DNA from: Barnesiella propionica
Lineage (GTDB): Bacteria; Bacteroidota; Bacteroidia; Bacteroidales; Barnesiellaceae
DNA: 64,000 bases
NCBI RefSeq assembly: GCF_025567045.1
Contig: NZ_JAOQJK010000005.1
Location: 1-64,000, forward strand
Reading direction: 5' to 3'
Part shown: piece by piece, positions 7,831-16,816 of the stretch
How positions within the stretch are numbered: position 1 is the stretch's first letter
Layout of the letters: every line of letters starts with the position of its first letter
Made by a program: the position numbers and the translations under genes
The notes under the pieces: model-generated
Seen by the model: only the letters and a program-made list of their open reading frames with translations
What the model was told of the DNA's origin: nothing
Database searches by the model: none

Positions 7831-8825
7831 AAAAGAACCATGCATTTGTATTATTGGCTTTATTAATAGCATTTACCTTATTCGGAGAAATAAAGGGCGG
7901 ATTTATTCCATATGTAGAATTCGTACAGATAAACTTAGACAAAAATGATAGTTTATATACTTTGCATCGAATCTCTGCTGATTCGGGGAGTATATATGAG
8001 ACTCGAAATATGCCGTTTTATTCCAAATCCGATGAGTTTCTTTACAATGGTGGACGCGAACTTATACATACTTTTTTTAATAATGAAAACGCATATGCGT
8101 CTATTGGTGAAAATAATGGTAGACAGTTTAATGTAAATATAGTGACAAGAAGTGCAGTTGGCCTTTCGCTATATGGAAACAATTTATCTGTTTGTACTAA
8201 AGTTGATAATGATGTATATGTTATGGAAATGGAAAAAGATACAAATAATGTAGTGATGGTATGCTCATTCAAAGAAAAAGATCGAGCGGATTCGGTCATA
8301 ATTACTTATAAAAATAATAAATTTAGTTTAGAAGGCAATGTCGAAATCCTTCCCCGCTATATCTATTATCCGACAATAGAGGATATCAGTAAAACAGAAT
8401 CGGAAGATTGGGTAATCCGTCTCCACATACAAGACCGAAAAACAGGTAAAAGACGTACCATTAAGACGTACCGTGAACAGACCAGTACTTACTGGGAAGG
8501 CAAGGAACTGGTTTCTGCCCGGAATACGCAATGGATAGGTCCGGAGAGATTGACATTCATGACCATATGGTATGATCATAAAAGCGATTACCGTACGAAT
8601 GTCACCATCTGGATGTATGATGTATCCGAAAATAAGCTAAAAATATTCCGCCGTTATAAACCTTTGCAACTGAATACGGGAATAAAATCCTATAGAATCT
8701 ATGGAGACCGTACTTATTTTTGTACGGACGACGAAATCTTTTACCTGACTCCTGAAAATAAGAGGGTAGATATATATGTAACCAAAGGCCGGGAAATTAT
8801 AAAGGATTTTACGATAGTCCGGTAA
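7827..8825 (+). CDS. exported protein of unknown function, translationally coupled to the immunity lipoprotein
   Basis: A 332-residue protein with an N-terminal hydrophobic signal (FVLLALLIAFTLFGEI). It overlaps the upstream lipoprotein stop by four bases. The sequence is rich in short beta-strand-like repeats with aromatic and charged residues (YVMEMEKDTNN, WVIRLHIQDRKTGK, RTYFCTDDEIFYL), which suggests a beta-propeller or beta-sandwich. No family is recognised. The first ~170 codons are AT-rich like the toxin modules, while from about 8330 the codon use becomes more GC-rich like the chromosome. This hints at a mosaic or a junction inside the gene. It may be a second immunity factor or an accessory of the Rhs locus. 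Confidence 0.55.
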   Translation: MKKNHAFVLLALLIAFTLFGEIKGGFIPYVEFVQINLDKNDSLYTLHRISADSGSIYETRNMPFYSKSDEFLYNGGRELIHTFFNNENAYASIGENNGRQFNVNIVTRSAVGLSLYGNNLSVCTKVDNDVYVMEMEKDTNNVVMVCSFKEKDRADSVIITYKNNKFSLEGNVEILPRYIYYPTIEDISKTESEDWVIRLHIQDRKTGKRRTIKTYREQTSTYWEGKELVSARNTQWIGPERLTFMTIWYDHKSDYRTNVTIWMYDVSENKLKIFRRYKPLQLNTGIKSYRIYGDRTYFCTDDEIFYLTPENKRVDIYVTKGREIIKDFTIVR

Positions 8826-8878
8826 CAGGTAGAAACGTATTTATGGGAATAATATCATGAATATGAAATAAAAAGTCG

Positions 8879-9475
8879 ATGAAAAAGTACGTTATTTTAA
8901 TGCTTACCCTATTCTTTATTTCCTGCCATAATAGCAAGGAGGCCGGGAGAACGATCGATTCTATAAAAGTATGGTATTATAATATTATATTTGAAGAAAC
9001 AGATATGATCGGTTGCAATGAGATTGTCTATTTACCTGAAAAAGTAGATACTTTAGATGTGATATTGGAAAATGGAAGGTATTTACCCAAAGAACCCGTT
9101 ATCTTAGAATCTTTAATAACAGATAAAAAAGTTTTAAAGGAAATATTCTTCGAATTGCAAAAACGAAAAGCTACCAAAAGAGATTATATGGATGCCCGGA
9201 TGAAATGTTATATATCATATAGTGACGGCCAAACGGATTCATTATGCATAGGTAATAAATTAATAATAGCTCCTACGTATGTAAGTAATATATCGTCTTA
9301 TGGAAATTATAATGGGCAACCGGTAGAACTGACAAATAAATTATTCTATTTGCTTCGTGAAAATTGTGGATTCTATAGATGGCTTTGGCCTATCAACCTA
9401 AAACATTTTGATGAATTAAATGATACGACCTTTGTCAGAAAAAAAGTAAAATCCCGTTACGGCGGAGAATATTAA
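8879..9475 (+). CDS. lipoprotein, duplicate of the first immunity candidate (copy B)
   Basis: A 198-residue paralogue of the 714-1277 product. The signal and lipobox (FISC, Cys16) are identical, and a block of ~37 residues centred on LKEIFFELQKRKATKRDY is nearly unchanged. Copy B has an insertion of about 11 residues after the SLCIGN segment and differs around residues 25-45. The homology extends a few bases 5' of the ATG and ~52 bases past the stop. Unlike copy A it is not preceded by its toxin tip but by the 7827 gene. A broken piece of that tip follows it. An orphan immunity gene that protects against relatives carrying a variant toxin is the likeliest reading. Confidence 0.7.
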   Translation: MKKYVILMLTLFFISCHNSKEAGRTIDSIKVWYYNIIFEETDMIGCNEIVYLPEKVDTLDVILENGRYLPKEPVILESLITDKKVLKEIFFELQKRKATKRDYMDARMKCYISYSDGQTDSLCIGNKLIIAPTYVSNISSYGNYNGQPVELTNKLFYLLRENCGFYRWLWPINLKHFDELNDTTFVRKKVKSRYGGEY

Positions 9476-9527
9476 TTAAGTATTAATGATTTTTGTCGTA
9501 GAAATAGGTATTATGTGACTGATTTGA
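8879..9527 (+). repeat. duplication of 714-1329 (lipoprotein gene plus 3' flank)
   Basis: The lipoprotein gene and the flank up to CTGATTTGA are shared with 714-1329. The flanking ~50 noncoding bases are identical while the coding part has diverged. The two copies are 8.2 kb apart in direct orientation and bracket the recombinase remnants and all three displaced modules. Confidence 0.85.
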
Positions 9528-9551
9528 GACAAGCAATGTCATTCTTTATTT

Positions 9552-9675
9552 AAAAAAAAGAGTTATTACAGGTTTCTAATATAAAAGCGAGGTGACAAAC
9601 GGAGAACTCAGAGTTATTCCCGGAGGAGGAGAAAACAAAAATTCCAGTTATCGGGGACATGTAACCACTTGTAAA
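9552..9675 (+). pseudogene. fragment of the zincin-like Rhs tip
   Basis: About 124 bases match 544-667 of the first rhs tip. They encode KKRVITGF, a stop, then NGELRVIPGGGENKNSSYRG and HVTTCK. One in-frame stop replaces the Glu-containing codon region, and the fragment ends abruptly at the IS256 remnant. The order immunity gene then toxin fragment is reversed relative to the start of the window, which shows that this is the downstream part of an ancestral tandem array. Confidence 0.8.
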
Positions 9676-9784
9676 TTTTCAGAAACTTGCTCACATCAGC
9701 TTCTGTCTTGAACTGGCTCAGAAACTCTTTGTTTAATTCCTCATCGGACACTACGTGATTATTTTCTTTCATAATCTTCTTCAT
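9676..9784 (-). mobile_element. IS256-family transposase, N-terminal remnant
   Basis: On the minus strand an ATG at 9784 opens NNHVVSDEELNKEFLSQFKT and EADVSKFLK. This matches the start of IS256-type (mutator) transposases of Bacteroidetes as I remember them. After ~36 codons the sequence runs straight into the toxin fragment, so almost the whole element is deleted. I see no terminal inverted repeat. It records an insertion-deletion at the edge of the Rhs locus. Confidence 0.65.
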
Positions 9785-9800
9785 TTTGCAAATCTATAAA

Positions 9801-9838
9801 ATAAAAAATACGGAACTCTATCTGAATCCCGTATTTTC
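9801..9838 (-). terminator. intrinsic terminator of the radical SAM gene
   Basis: AAAATACGG (9805-9813) pairs with CCGTATTTT (9829-9837). On the minus strand the stem is followed by a T-run. It lies ~30 bases after the stop of the gene at 9870. Confidence 0.75.
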
Positions 9839-9869
9839 CATTTACACAAAATATTTTATAGCGCCTTTT

Positions 9870-10649
9870 TTAAGCGGAAACACTTACATCAAAACCTATC
9901 TTTTTAACCTTTTCGGCAATAGAATTCAATTCTTCTTTAGTAACTTTCCGGAGTTCCTTTTCGGGTGTTTCCCTGTCAATCGTATAAATCATTACCTGAC
10001 GCGGTTTAATACGTTTTAAAGCTTCCAACCAGGCTCTAATTTCTTTTTCTGTGGTATTATCTATGATTTGTCCTTTGTGTTCTCCCCGAAGAAACATAGT
10101 TTGAATAACCAGATTTCCCTGAAATAAATTGAGTTGCCCTATAAGTTTTTCAACAGAAAAATCAGGATTGTTAGGAACATTCAATATACGTACCGTATCA
10201 TCGAAAGCCGAATCTAGTTTAAGTATATTATTATCTACTTTATTCAACGCTTCTACTACAGCCGGTGAATTAATATATGTAGCATTAGATAATACGCTTA
10301 CTTTTGCTTGAGGAAAATAAATATTTCTAAGTTTTATGGTATCATCGATGATTTCTCCGAACTGAGGATGTAATGTGGGTTCTCCGTTTCCGGCAAATGT
10401 GATAACATCGGGTATTTCATTTTTTTCTTTCATTTTCTTCAAACGATCTTCTAAAGCTTCATACACCTCTTTACGTTCCGGCAGACCGGTAGTTCCTTTT
10501 CCTTGTGAATTATATCCGCATTCGCAATATAAACAATCGAAAGAGCATAATTTACCATTTCTGGGCAACAGATTAATTCCTAATGAAACTCCTAATCTAC
10601 GGCTATGAACAGGGCCGAAAACAATCTCATTAAATAAAATAGTAGACAT
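9870..10649 (-). CDS. radical SAM protein (COG0731-type Fe-S oxidoreductase)
   Basis: A 259-residue protein. GPVHSRRLGVSLGINLLP precedes the radical SAM cluster motif CSFDCLYCECG, whose CxxxCxxC cysteines bind a 4Fe-4S cluster and S-adenosylmethionine. GNGEPTLHP (~residue 93) is the conserved GGE-type SAM-binding motif. The family is small single-domain enzymes related to wyosine-type proteins. Its substrate is not known to me. It stands alone, transcribed leftwards from a -7 box at 10669-10676 and ended by the terminator at 9801-9838. It is the first clear chromosomal gene after the Rhs locus, with normal codon use. Confidence 0.85.
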   Translation of the reverse strand: MSTILFNEIVFGPVHSRRLGVSLGINLLPRNGKLCSFDCLYCECGYNSQGKGTTGLPERKEVYEALEDRLKKMKEKNEIPDVITFAGNGEPTLHPQFGEIIDDTIKLRNIYFPQAKVSVLSNATYINSPAVVEALNKVDNNILKLDSAFDDTVRILNVPNNPDFSVEKLIGQLNLFQGNLVIQTMFLRGEHKGQIIDNTTEKEIRAWLEALKRIKPRQVMIYTIDRETPEKELRKVTKEELNSIAEKVKKIGFDVSVSA

Positions 10650-10668
10650 GATATTATATGTTTATGTA

Positions 10669-10676
10669 CAAAAATA
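10669..10676 (-). promoter_or_regulatory. sigma-ABfr -7 box for the radical SAM gene
   Basis: TATTTTTG on the minus strand, matching TAnnTTTG, about 20 bases before the ATG at 10649. Confidence 0.55.
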
Positions 10677-11183
10677 CATTTTACCTGACTATAATAATAG
10701 ATATATATTGATAATTGTTTAAAATTTTCATTATCAACAATTATTCTATCTTGTTAATTAACACTATAATCTACTATATTCTAAAGTATTAAATATTATT
10801 TTCGACAAATATATGAACAATATAAACAACAGTACAGCATTATATTATTCCATCTATTAAAAAATAACCTATAGCTTATATTTATAAACAAACATATATA
10901 AACTTATTAATTATCTATATTTGAAGTATATATATAAAATACTAACTATGTTATAAATAATATTTCAACTGTTTATAAACATATTGTAAATATATGGTGA
11001 TATGACTTGTGAATAATTATATAATACAATATAAATCAATGATTTATATATTTAATAAACAAGATAGATAACAAGATATACACACTTTATCAACAGATGG
11101 AAAATATTTAACCGAAACCATATTATAATAAATAATGCAAAAAACAAAAATAGAAACTCTTTATCAATTATTTTTGTGACAGA
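10677..11183. other. AT-rich noncoding region with DnaA-box-like nonamers (candidate origin, part 1)
   Basis: About 500 bases with very low GC and no gene. Three nonamers match TTATNNACA: TTATCAACA at 10731-10739 and 11087-11095 (plus) and TTATTCACA at 11008-11016 (minus). There is also a 12-base palindrome TGTTTATAAACA near 10970. Together with the similar gap at 12377-12792 it resembles a replication origin. Without skew data this is only a candidate. Confidence 0.4.
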
Positions 11184-11789
11184 ATGAAAAGGATAATCTT
11201 CATATTTTCAATCATATTACTGATTTTATCGAGTGCGTACCGGGCATACGGACAACTTTATGAACATCCGGCTTACGAACGTATGTATAAGGCTGTTATT
11301 GAAACGGGAGATACCGTATGGGTAATAGATATACGTACTTTACACATATATCCTCCTCTTAAATTCAAGAGTAAAAAAGAAGAAAAGTTTTACTGGAAGA
11401 CCGTAAGGGATGTAAAAAAAACTTTACCCTACGCCAAAATAGTTTACAAAACCCTGATTGAAACTTATGAATATATAGAGACTTTACCTACGGAAAAAGA
11501 AAAACAGGCACATTTAAAGCTGATGGAAAAAGAAATATATAAACAATATATGCCTGTACTTAAAAAATTTACTCTTTCTCAGGGAAAAATGCTTATAAAA
11601 CTAATAAACAGAGAATGTAATCAATCTTCTTATGGTCTTATAAAAGCATTTCTGGGAAGTTTCAGAGCGGGTTTCTGGCAAACTTTCGGACGTTTGTTCG
11701 GAGTCACGTTAAAAACGGATTGGGATCCTGAAGGCAAAGATGCTATGATAGAAAGAATATGTGTATTGGTAGAAGAAGGAGTACTATAA
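11184..11789 (+). CDS. DUF4294-type exported protein
   Basis: A 201-residue protein with a signal peptide (FIFSIILLILSSAYRAYG, likely cleavage before QLYEHP). The mature part contains GDTVWVIDIRTLHIYPPL followed by KEEKFYWKTVRDVKKTLPYA and a helical C-terminus, the pattern of the DUF4294 family, which is confined to Bacteroidetes. Function unknown. It is convergent with the TrmH-type gene (five bases between stops) and is flanked upstream by the AT-rich region. Confidence 0.75.
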   Translation: MKRIIFIFSIILLILSSAYRAYGQLYEHPAYERMYKAVIETGDTVWVIDIRTLHIYPPLKFKSKKEEKFYWKTVRDVKKTLPYAKIVYKTLIETYEYIETLPTEKEKQAHLKLMEKEIYKQYMPVLKKFTLSQGKMLIKLINRECNQSSYGLIKAFLGSFRAGFWQTFGRLFGVTLKTDWDPEGKDAMIERICVLVEEGVL

Positions 11790-11794
11790 ACCTT

Positions 11795-12322
11795 TCAACA
11801 TAATTGTTTAAAACAATCCCATATAACTAATCCTGCCGTAACAGAAACGTTTAGTGAATGTTTCGTACCAAACTGGGGTATTTCTATACAACCATCGCAC
11901 TTATCAACAACTTTCTGTTGTACTCCTTTTACTTCATTTCCTAATATAACAGCATACTTTTTATTCTTATCTAACAATATGTTGCGCATATCTATACTGT
12001 CTATTACCTGCTCTACTGCATAAACTATATATCCTTCCTGATGGAGTTTATCAACAGCTTCGGAAGTATCTGAAAAATATATCCAGTTCACACTATTTTC
12101 AGCGCCTAATGCTGTTTTATGTATTTCTACATGAGGGGGAACTGCTGTAATACCACATAAATATAAGGACTCTATCTTAAATGCATCTCCTGTACGGAAA
12201 ACAGAACCTATATTATTGAGACTTCGTAAATTATCTAATATAACGATTAAAGGGATTTTTTCTTCTTGTTTATATTCTTCTTGTGAAATTCTATTTAAAT
12301 CAAATACGTTTTTCTTCTTCAT
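11795..12322 (-). CDS. TrmH/SpoU-family RNA 2'-O-methyltransferase
   Basis: A SPOUT methyltransferase of 175 residues from the ATG at 12322 (MKKKNVFDLN). The three family motifs are present: NLRSLNNIGSVFRT (motif 1), VILGNEVKGV (motif 2) and IPQFGTKHSLNVSVTAG (motif 3). These form the trefoil-knot SAM site and the catalytic Arg. It methylates a ribose in tRNA or rRNA; the exact target cannot be read from sequence. A longer frame opens at 12376, but the -7 box TATCTTTG at 12348-12355 lies between the two, so the shorter start is chosen. No N-terminal substrate-binding domain is present, as in TrmL/TrmH-like short members. Confidence 0.85.
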   Translation of the reverse strand: MKKKNVFDLNRISQEEYKQEEKIPLIVILDNLRSLNNIGSVFRTGDAFKIESLYLCGITAVPPHVEIHKTALGAENSVNWIYFSDTSEAVDKLHQEGYIVYAVEQVIDSIDMRNILLDKNKKYAVILGNEVKGVQQKVVDKCDGCIEIPQFGTKHSLNVSVTAGLVIWDCFKQLC

Positions 12323-12347
12323 AAAAGATTTATATTTAAATGTAATA

Positions 12348-12355
12348 CAAAGATA
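12348..12355 (-). promoter_or_regulatory. sigma-ABfr -7 box for the TrmH-type gene
   Basis: TATCTTTG on the minus strand, 26 bases before the ATG at 12322. It decides the start codon. Confidence 0.7.
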
Positions 12356-12376
12356 AATATAATTTACAACTCTCAT

Positions 12377-12792
12377 TCATTAACCTTGAAAAGCATTTGA
12401 TAACCTGTAGATAAGCGTTGAAAAATAAGTTTGAAAATAAAATACGTTTTTCTTGCCTATCATTCTAAAATATATAAAGACATATCTGTATGAAAAATAC
12501 AAATTACAAAATAAAAAGTTATTAGTACTTATATAAACCTCAAATTAAAGAGTTATAAATAACTGTTGTATGGAAAAAATATTAACTTTGTATGTTATAA
12601 ACTATACGTTAATAAGATATTTAATATACTCTGTATTAGCTTGTAAATATGTTGATAATATATTTATATATTCACACAGAATATTGATAACTAATAATAC
12701 AATAATAAGACCGTAAAGTTATAAGTACTATCAACAGGCTATTATTATCATAAATAAGAATTTTAAATTTAAAAATAAAAAGAATTATATAT
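12377..12792. other. AT-rich noncoding region with DnaA-box-like nonamers (candidate origin, part 2, and nadA leader)
   Basis: About 415 bases of low-GC noncoding DNA. TTATCTACA (minus, 12406-12414) and TTATCAACA (minus, 12650-12658) match TTATNNACA. One-mismatch forms lie at 12668-12676 and 12728-12736. A possible -7 box for nadA is at 12583-12590. No known riboswitch fold was recognised in the ~195-base leader it would create. Confidence 0.4.
12583..12590 (+). promoter_or_regulatory. possible -7 box for nadA
   Basis: TAACTTTG, matching TAnnTTTG, ~200 bases upstream of nadA. It would give a long leader, so this is uncertain. Confidence 0.4.
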
Positions 12793-13848
12793 ATGTATAA
12801 AGTTAATATCTCCAAAGGATATGAAGCTTACCCCGCCGGAGAAGTGACAGATATAACGGAAGAAATAAAAAAATTGAAACAGGAATATGAAGATTTTCCT
12901 GTAGATAAAGATATAGATTTAGTAGAGGAAATAGAGAAACTGAAACGGGAAAAAAATGCTTTAATTCTTGCTCATTATTATCAGTCTCCGGAAATTCAGG
13001 ATATAGCCGATTACGTAGGGGACAGTTTAGCTTTGGCTCAATGGGCATCCAAAACCAATGCGGATATAATCGTATTATGCGGTGTTCATTTTATGGGTGA
13101 GACTGCAAAAATTATCTGTCCGCAAAAAAAAGTTATTATTCCTGATGTAAATGCCGGATGTTCATTAGCTGACAGTTGTAATGCGAATGACTTTAAAAAA
13201 TTCGTACAGGATCATCCTGGTTATACGGTTATTTCTTATGTAAATACTTCTGCTGCGGTAAAAGCTGTTACGGATGTTGTTGTTACTTCTACGAATGCTA
13301 AACAAATAGTAGATAGTTTTCCTGCGGACGAGAAGATTATTTTCGGGCCGGATAGAAATTTAGGAAACTACATAAATAGTATAACCGGCAGGAATATGTT
13401 GTTATGGGATGGTGCCTGTCACGTGCACGAGCAATTTTCTCTTGATAAGATAGTCCAGTTGAAAAAGAAATATCCCAAAGCTCTTGTTTTAGCACATCCT
13501 GAGTGTAAGAAACCTCTTCTTATGTTGGCTGATAAGGTGGGATCTACTGCTGCTTTACTTAAATTTTCAATGCAAAGTGACAGTAAAGAATTTATAGTAG
13601 CTACAGAATCGGGAATATTACATGAGATGCAAAAGAGCAGTCCTGATAAATTATTTATACCTGCGCCTCCTAATGATAGTACCTGTGCTTGCAATGAGTG
13701 TAGTTTTATGCGTTTGAATACACTTGAAAAATTATATAAGGCTTTGAAATATGAGATGCCCGAGATATCCGTGGACGAAGATATATCCCGGAAGGCAATT
13801 ATACCCATTCGGAGAATGCTTGATATTTCCGAGAAATTAGGATTTTGA
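12793..13848 (+). CDS. nadA: quinolinate synthase A
   Basis: A 351-residue NadA, which condenses iminoaspartate with dihydroxyacetone phosphate to quinolinate in NAD synthesis. ALILAHYYQ and DYVGDSLALA are family signatures. The three cluster cysteines are visible in AGCSLADSC (Cys123), DGACHVHEQF and CNECSFMRLN, which bind the 4Fe-4S cluster. HPECKKPLLMLAD and FIVATESGILHEM are also typical. The partner L-aspartate oxidase (nadB) is encoded 19 kb away at 32589 on the other strand. nadC is not in the window. A clear terminator follows. Confidence 0.96.
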   Translation: MYKVNISKGYEAYPAGEVTDITEEIKKLKQEYEDFPVDKDIDLVEEIEKLKREKNALILAHYYQSPEIQDIADYVGDSLALAQWASKTNADIIVLCGVHFMGETAKIICPQKKVIIPDVNAGCSLADSCNANDFKKFVQDHPGYTVISYVNTSAAVKAVTDVVVTSTNAKQIVDSFPADEKIIFGPDRNLGNYINSITGRNMLLWDGACHVHEQFSLDKIVQLKKKYPKALVLAHPECKKPLLMLADKVGSTAALLKFSMQSDSKEFIVATESGILHEMQKSSPDKLFIPAPPNDSTCACNECSFMRLNTLEKLYKALKYEMPEISVDEDISRKAIIPIRRMLDISEKLGF

Positions 13849-13870
13849 TTTAATATTTATATATATGTTC

Positions 13871-13905
13871 AACCGGATAATTTTCAATATTTTATCCGGT
13901 TTTTA
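13871..13905 (+). terminator. intrinsic terminator of nadA
   Basis: AACCGGATAA (13871-13880) pairs perfectly with TTATCCGGTT (13892-13901), followed by TTTT. Confidence 0.85.
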
Positions 13906-13951
13906 TATTGTATTTTTGATCAGGTAAGGAAATAAATAAGTTTAAATAGAT

Positions 13952-13959
13952 TATCTTTG
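13952..13959 (+). promoter_or_regulatory. sigma-ABfr -7 box for leuS
   Basis: TATCTTTG 63 bases before the leuS ATG. Confidence 0.7.
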
Positions 13960-14021
13960 CAAGTTGTAATAATACAGTTCGTATAAAGTATTGAAATAGA
14001 TAATGATAAAAACATACACTC

Positions 14022-16790
14022 ATGGAATATAATTTCAAAGAAATTGAAAAACGCTGGCAGCAGTACTGGAAAGATAATGATATTTATAAAGTAAAGGAAA
14101 ATAAAGATAAGCCTAAATACTATGTATTGGATATGTTTCCTTATCCTTCGGGTGCCGGTCTTCATGTGGGACATCCTCTGGGTTATATAGCATCGGATAT
14201 ATATTCGCGTTTTAAAAGGTTGAAAGGATTTAATGTTCTTCATCCCATGGGATATGATGCGTATGGCTTACCAGCCGAACAATATGCAATACAAACAGGT
14301 CAGCACCCTGCTATAACCACCGAAAAAAATATAAGCAGATACAGGGAACAATTGGATAAAATAGGTTTTAGTTATGACTGGAGCCGGGAAATACGTACAT
14401 GTGATCCTGAATATTATAAATGGACTCAATGGGCATTTATTCAGATGTTCAATAGTTTTTATGATTATGATGAACAAAAAGCTTTACCTATAAAAGAACT
14501 TATTAACAGATTTGAAGTTTCGGGTACTGCTGGTTTACATGCTGCTTGCGGAGAAGATATGTCGTTTACCGCTCAGGACTGGAAAGAAATGAGTATAAAA
14601 GAACAGCAGAAGATTTTGCTGAATTACCGGATAGCTTATTTAGGGGATACCATGGTTAACTGGTGTGCACAGTTAGGTACGGTACTGGCTAATGATGAAG
14701 TGAGTGAAGGAGTATCGGTACGTGGCGGATATCCTGTAGAACAAAAGGTAATGCGTCAATGGTGCTTGCGTGTGTCTGCTTATGCTCAGCGGTTATTAGA
14801 CGGACTGGATACATTGGACTGGACAGATTCTTTAAAGGAAACCCAGAAAAACTGGATAGGTCGCAGTGAGGGTGCGGAAATGCAGTTTAAAGTAGTAGAT
14901 TCGGATGTGGAATTTACTATTTTTACAACGCGTGCCGATACTATTTTCGGTGTTACGTTTATGGTATTGGCTCCGGAGAGTGAATATGTAAAACAAGTTG
15001 TTACCTCGGAACAAAAAGGAGCTGTTGATGATTATCTGGAAAGTATTAAACACCGGACAGAACGTGAAAGAATTGCGGATAGGGGAGTAAGTGGTGTATT
15101 TACAGGTTCGTATGCTGTAAATCCTTTGAATAATAAACAAATTCCTATCTGGATAAGCGATTATGTACTGGCCGGTTACGGAACAGGTGCTATTATGGCT
15201 GTGCCTGCACATGACAGTCGGGATTATGCTTTTGCCAGACATTTTGATTTGCCTATTGTTCCGTTGATAGAGGGATGTGATGTTTCTGAAGAAAGTTTCG
15301 ATGCTAAGGAAGGCAGAATGATTAATTCTTGTGGAAACGGATTGGATTTGAATGGTCTTGAAGTAAAAGAGGCTATAGCTAAAACAAAGTCTTTTATAGA
15401 AGAGAATAAAATTGGTCGTGTAAAAGTAAATTATCGTTTAAGAGATGCTATATTCAGTCGGCAGAGGTATTGGGGAGAACCTTTTCCCGTTTATTATAAA
15501 GATGATATGCCTTATGTACTGGATGAAACTAAGTTACCTTTACTTTTGCCGGATGTGGATAAGTTCCTTCCTACCGAAAGCGGAGAACCTCCGTTAGGTC
15601 GTGCTAAAGATTGGAAAACAGAAGATCATTTTCCGTTTGAGTTATGTACGATGCCCGGTTTTGCGGGATCTTCGGCATACTATATTCGTTATATGGATCC
15701 TCATAATAATGAGGCTTTGGTTTCAAAAGAAGCTGATGAATACTGGCGTAATGTAGATTTGTATGTAGGTGGTACGGAACATGCTACAGGACATCTTATT
15801 TACAGTCGTTTCTGGAATAAATTTTTATATGATCTGGGGGTTGTGTGTGAAGAAGAACCTTTTAAGAAATTAGTCAATCAGGGAATGATACAAGGCAGAT
15901 CTAATTTTGTATACAGAATAAAGGATACCAATACATTTGTTTCATATAATCTTAAAAACGGATACGATACAACCTCTATACATGTGGATGTAAACATAGT
16001 AAGCAATGATATTCTGGATATAGAAGCATTTAAAAAATGGCGTCCCGAATTTACTACTGCCGAATTTATTTTGGAAGATGGCAAATATGTTTGTGGATGG
16101 GCGGTGGAAAAGATGTCTAAATCTATGTTCAATGTAGTGAATCCGGATGATATTGTGGAACGTTACGGTGCAGATACGTTACGGTTATATGAAATGTTTC
16201 TGGGGCCTCTCGAACAGAGTAAACCCTGGGATACCAACGGTATAGACGGCGTACATCGTTTTCTTAAAAAATTATGGAATCTTTTTTACGAAGATGACGA
16301 ATTATCGGTGAAAGATGAGGAGCCTACAAAGAAAGAATTAAAATCTTTACATAAACTTATAAAGAAAGTAAGTTGGGATATAGATAATTTCTCGTTTAAT
16401 ACTTCTATAAGTGCTTTTATGATATGTATAAACGAGTTGGCTGCTATAAAGTCGAGAAATAAGAATATACTGGAAAATATAGTTATTTTACTTGCACCTT
16501 TTGCTCCGCATATAAGTGAAGAATTATGGCATGTATTAGGACATAAAGATACCGTATGTGATGCCCGATGGCCTGAATTTAATGAAGATTATCTAAAAGA
16601 AGATGTAGTAAATTATGCTATATCGTTTAACGGGAAAGCTCGTTTTACTATTGAGATAGGAGCGGGAACATCCCGGGAAGAAATAGAAAAAATTGCGCTG
16701 GAACATTCCTCTTCAGCCCGTTGGTTGGAAGGTAAAACACCAAAAAAGATCATAGTTGTTCCTAATAAAATAGTAAATATCGTATTATAA
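14022..16790 (+). CDS. leuS: leucyl-tRNA synthetase
   Basis: A 922-residue class I synthetase that charges tRNA-Leu. The HIGH motif appears as HVGHPLGY (~residue 48), and the KMSKS loop as EKMSKSMFN (~residue 697). Between them lies the CP1 editing domain with [16 protein letters not shown], the family's hydrolytic site, and [35 protein letters not shown] and the C-terminal anticodon-binding part follow. Compared with shorter relatives it has extra residues around [17 protein letters not shown] before KMSKS, as is usual in Bacteroidetes. The start at 14022 gives the canonical [16 protein letters not shown] opening. The YitT gene follows after 26 bases. Confidence 0.97.
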   Translation: MEYNFKEIEKRWQQYWKDNDIYKVKENKDKPKYYVLDMFPYPSGAGLHVGHPLGYIASDIYSRFKRLKGFNVLHPMGYDAYGLPAEQYAIQTGQHPAITTEKNISRYREQLDKIGFSYDWSREIRTCDPEYYKWTQWAFIQMFNSFYDYDEQKALPIKELINRFEVSGTAGLHAACGEDMSFTAQDWKEMSIKEQQKILLNYRIAYLGDTMVNWCAQLGTVLANDEVSEGVSVRGGYPVEQKVMRQWCLRVSAYAQRLLDGLDTLDWTDSLKETQKNWIGRSEGAEMQFKVVDSDVEFTIFTTRADTIFGVTFMVLAPESEYVKQVVTSEQKGAVDDYLESIKHRTERERIADRGVSGVFTGSYAVNPLNNKQIPIWISDYVLAGYGTGAIMAVPAHDSRDYAFARHFDLPIVPLIEGCDVSEESFDAKEGRMINSCGNGLDLNGLEVKEAIAKTKSFIEENKIGRVKVNYRLRDAIFSRQRYWGEPFPVYYKDDMPYVLDETKLPLLLPDVDKFLPTESGEPPLGRAKDWKTEDHFPFELCTMPGFAGSSAYYIRYMDPHNNEALVSKEADEYWRNVDLYVGGTEHATGHLIYSRFWNKFLYDLGVVCEEEPFKKLVNQGMIQGRSNFVYRIKDTNTFVSYNLKNGYDTTSIHVDVNIVSNDILDIEAFKKWRPEFTTAEFILEDGKYVCGWAVEKMSKSMFNVVNPDDIVERYGADTLRLYEMFLGPLEQSKPWDTNGIDGVHRFLKKLWNLFYEDDELSVKDEEPTKKELKSLHKLIKKVSWDIDNFSFNTSISAFMICINELAAIKSRNKNILENIVILLAPFAPHISEELWHVLGHKDTVCDARWPEFNEDYLKEDVVNYAISFNGKARFTIEIGAGTSREEIEKIALEHSSSARWLEGKTPKKIIVVPNKIVNIVL

Positions 16791-16816
16791 TTATTTATAA
16801 TAGGAATGCAGTTTAT

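Noticed and set aside
12590..12792. Riboswitch in the leader of nadA
   Set aside because: The leader is very AT-rich with no stable conserved fold I recognise, and the promoter itself is uncertain.
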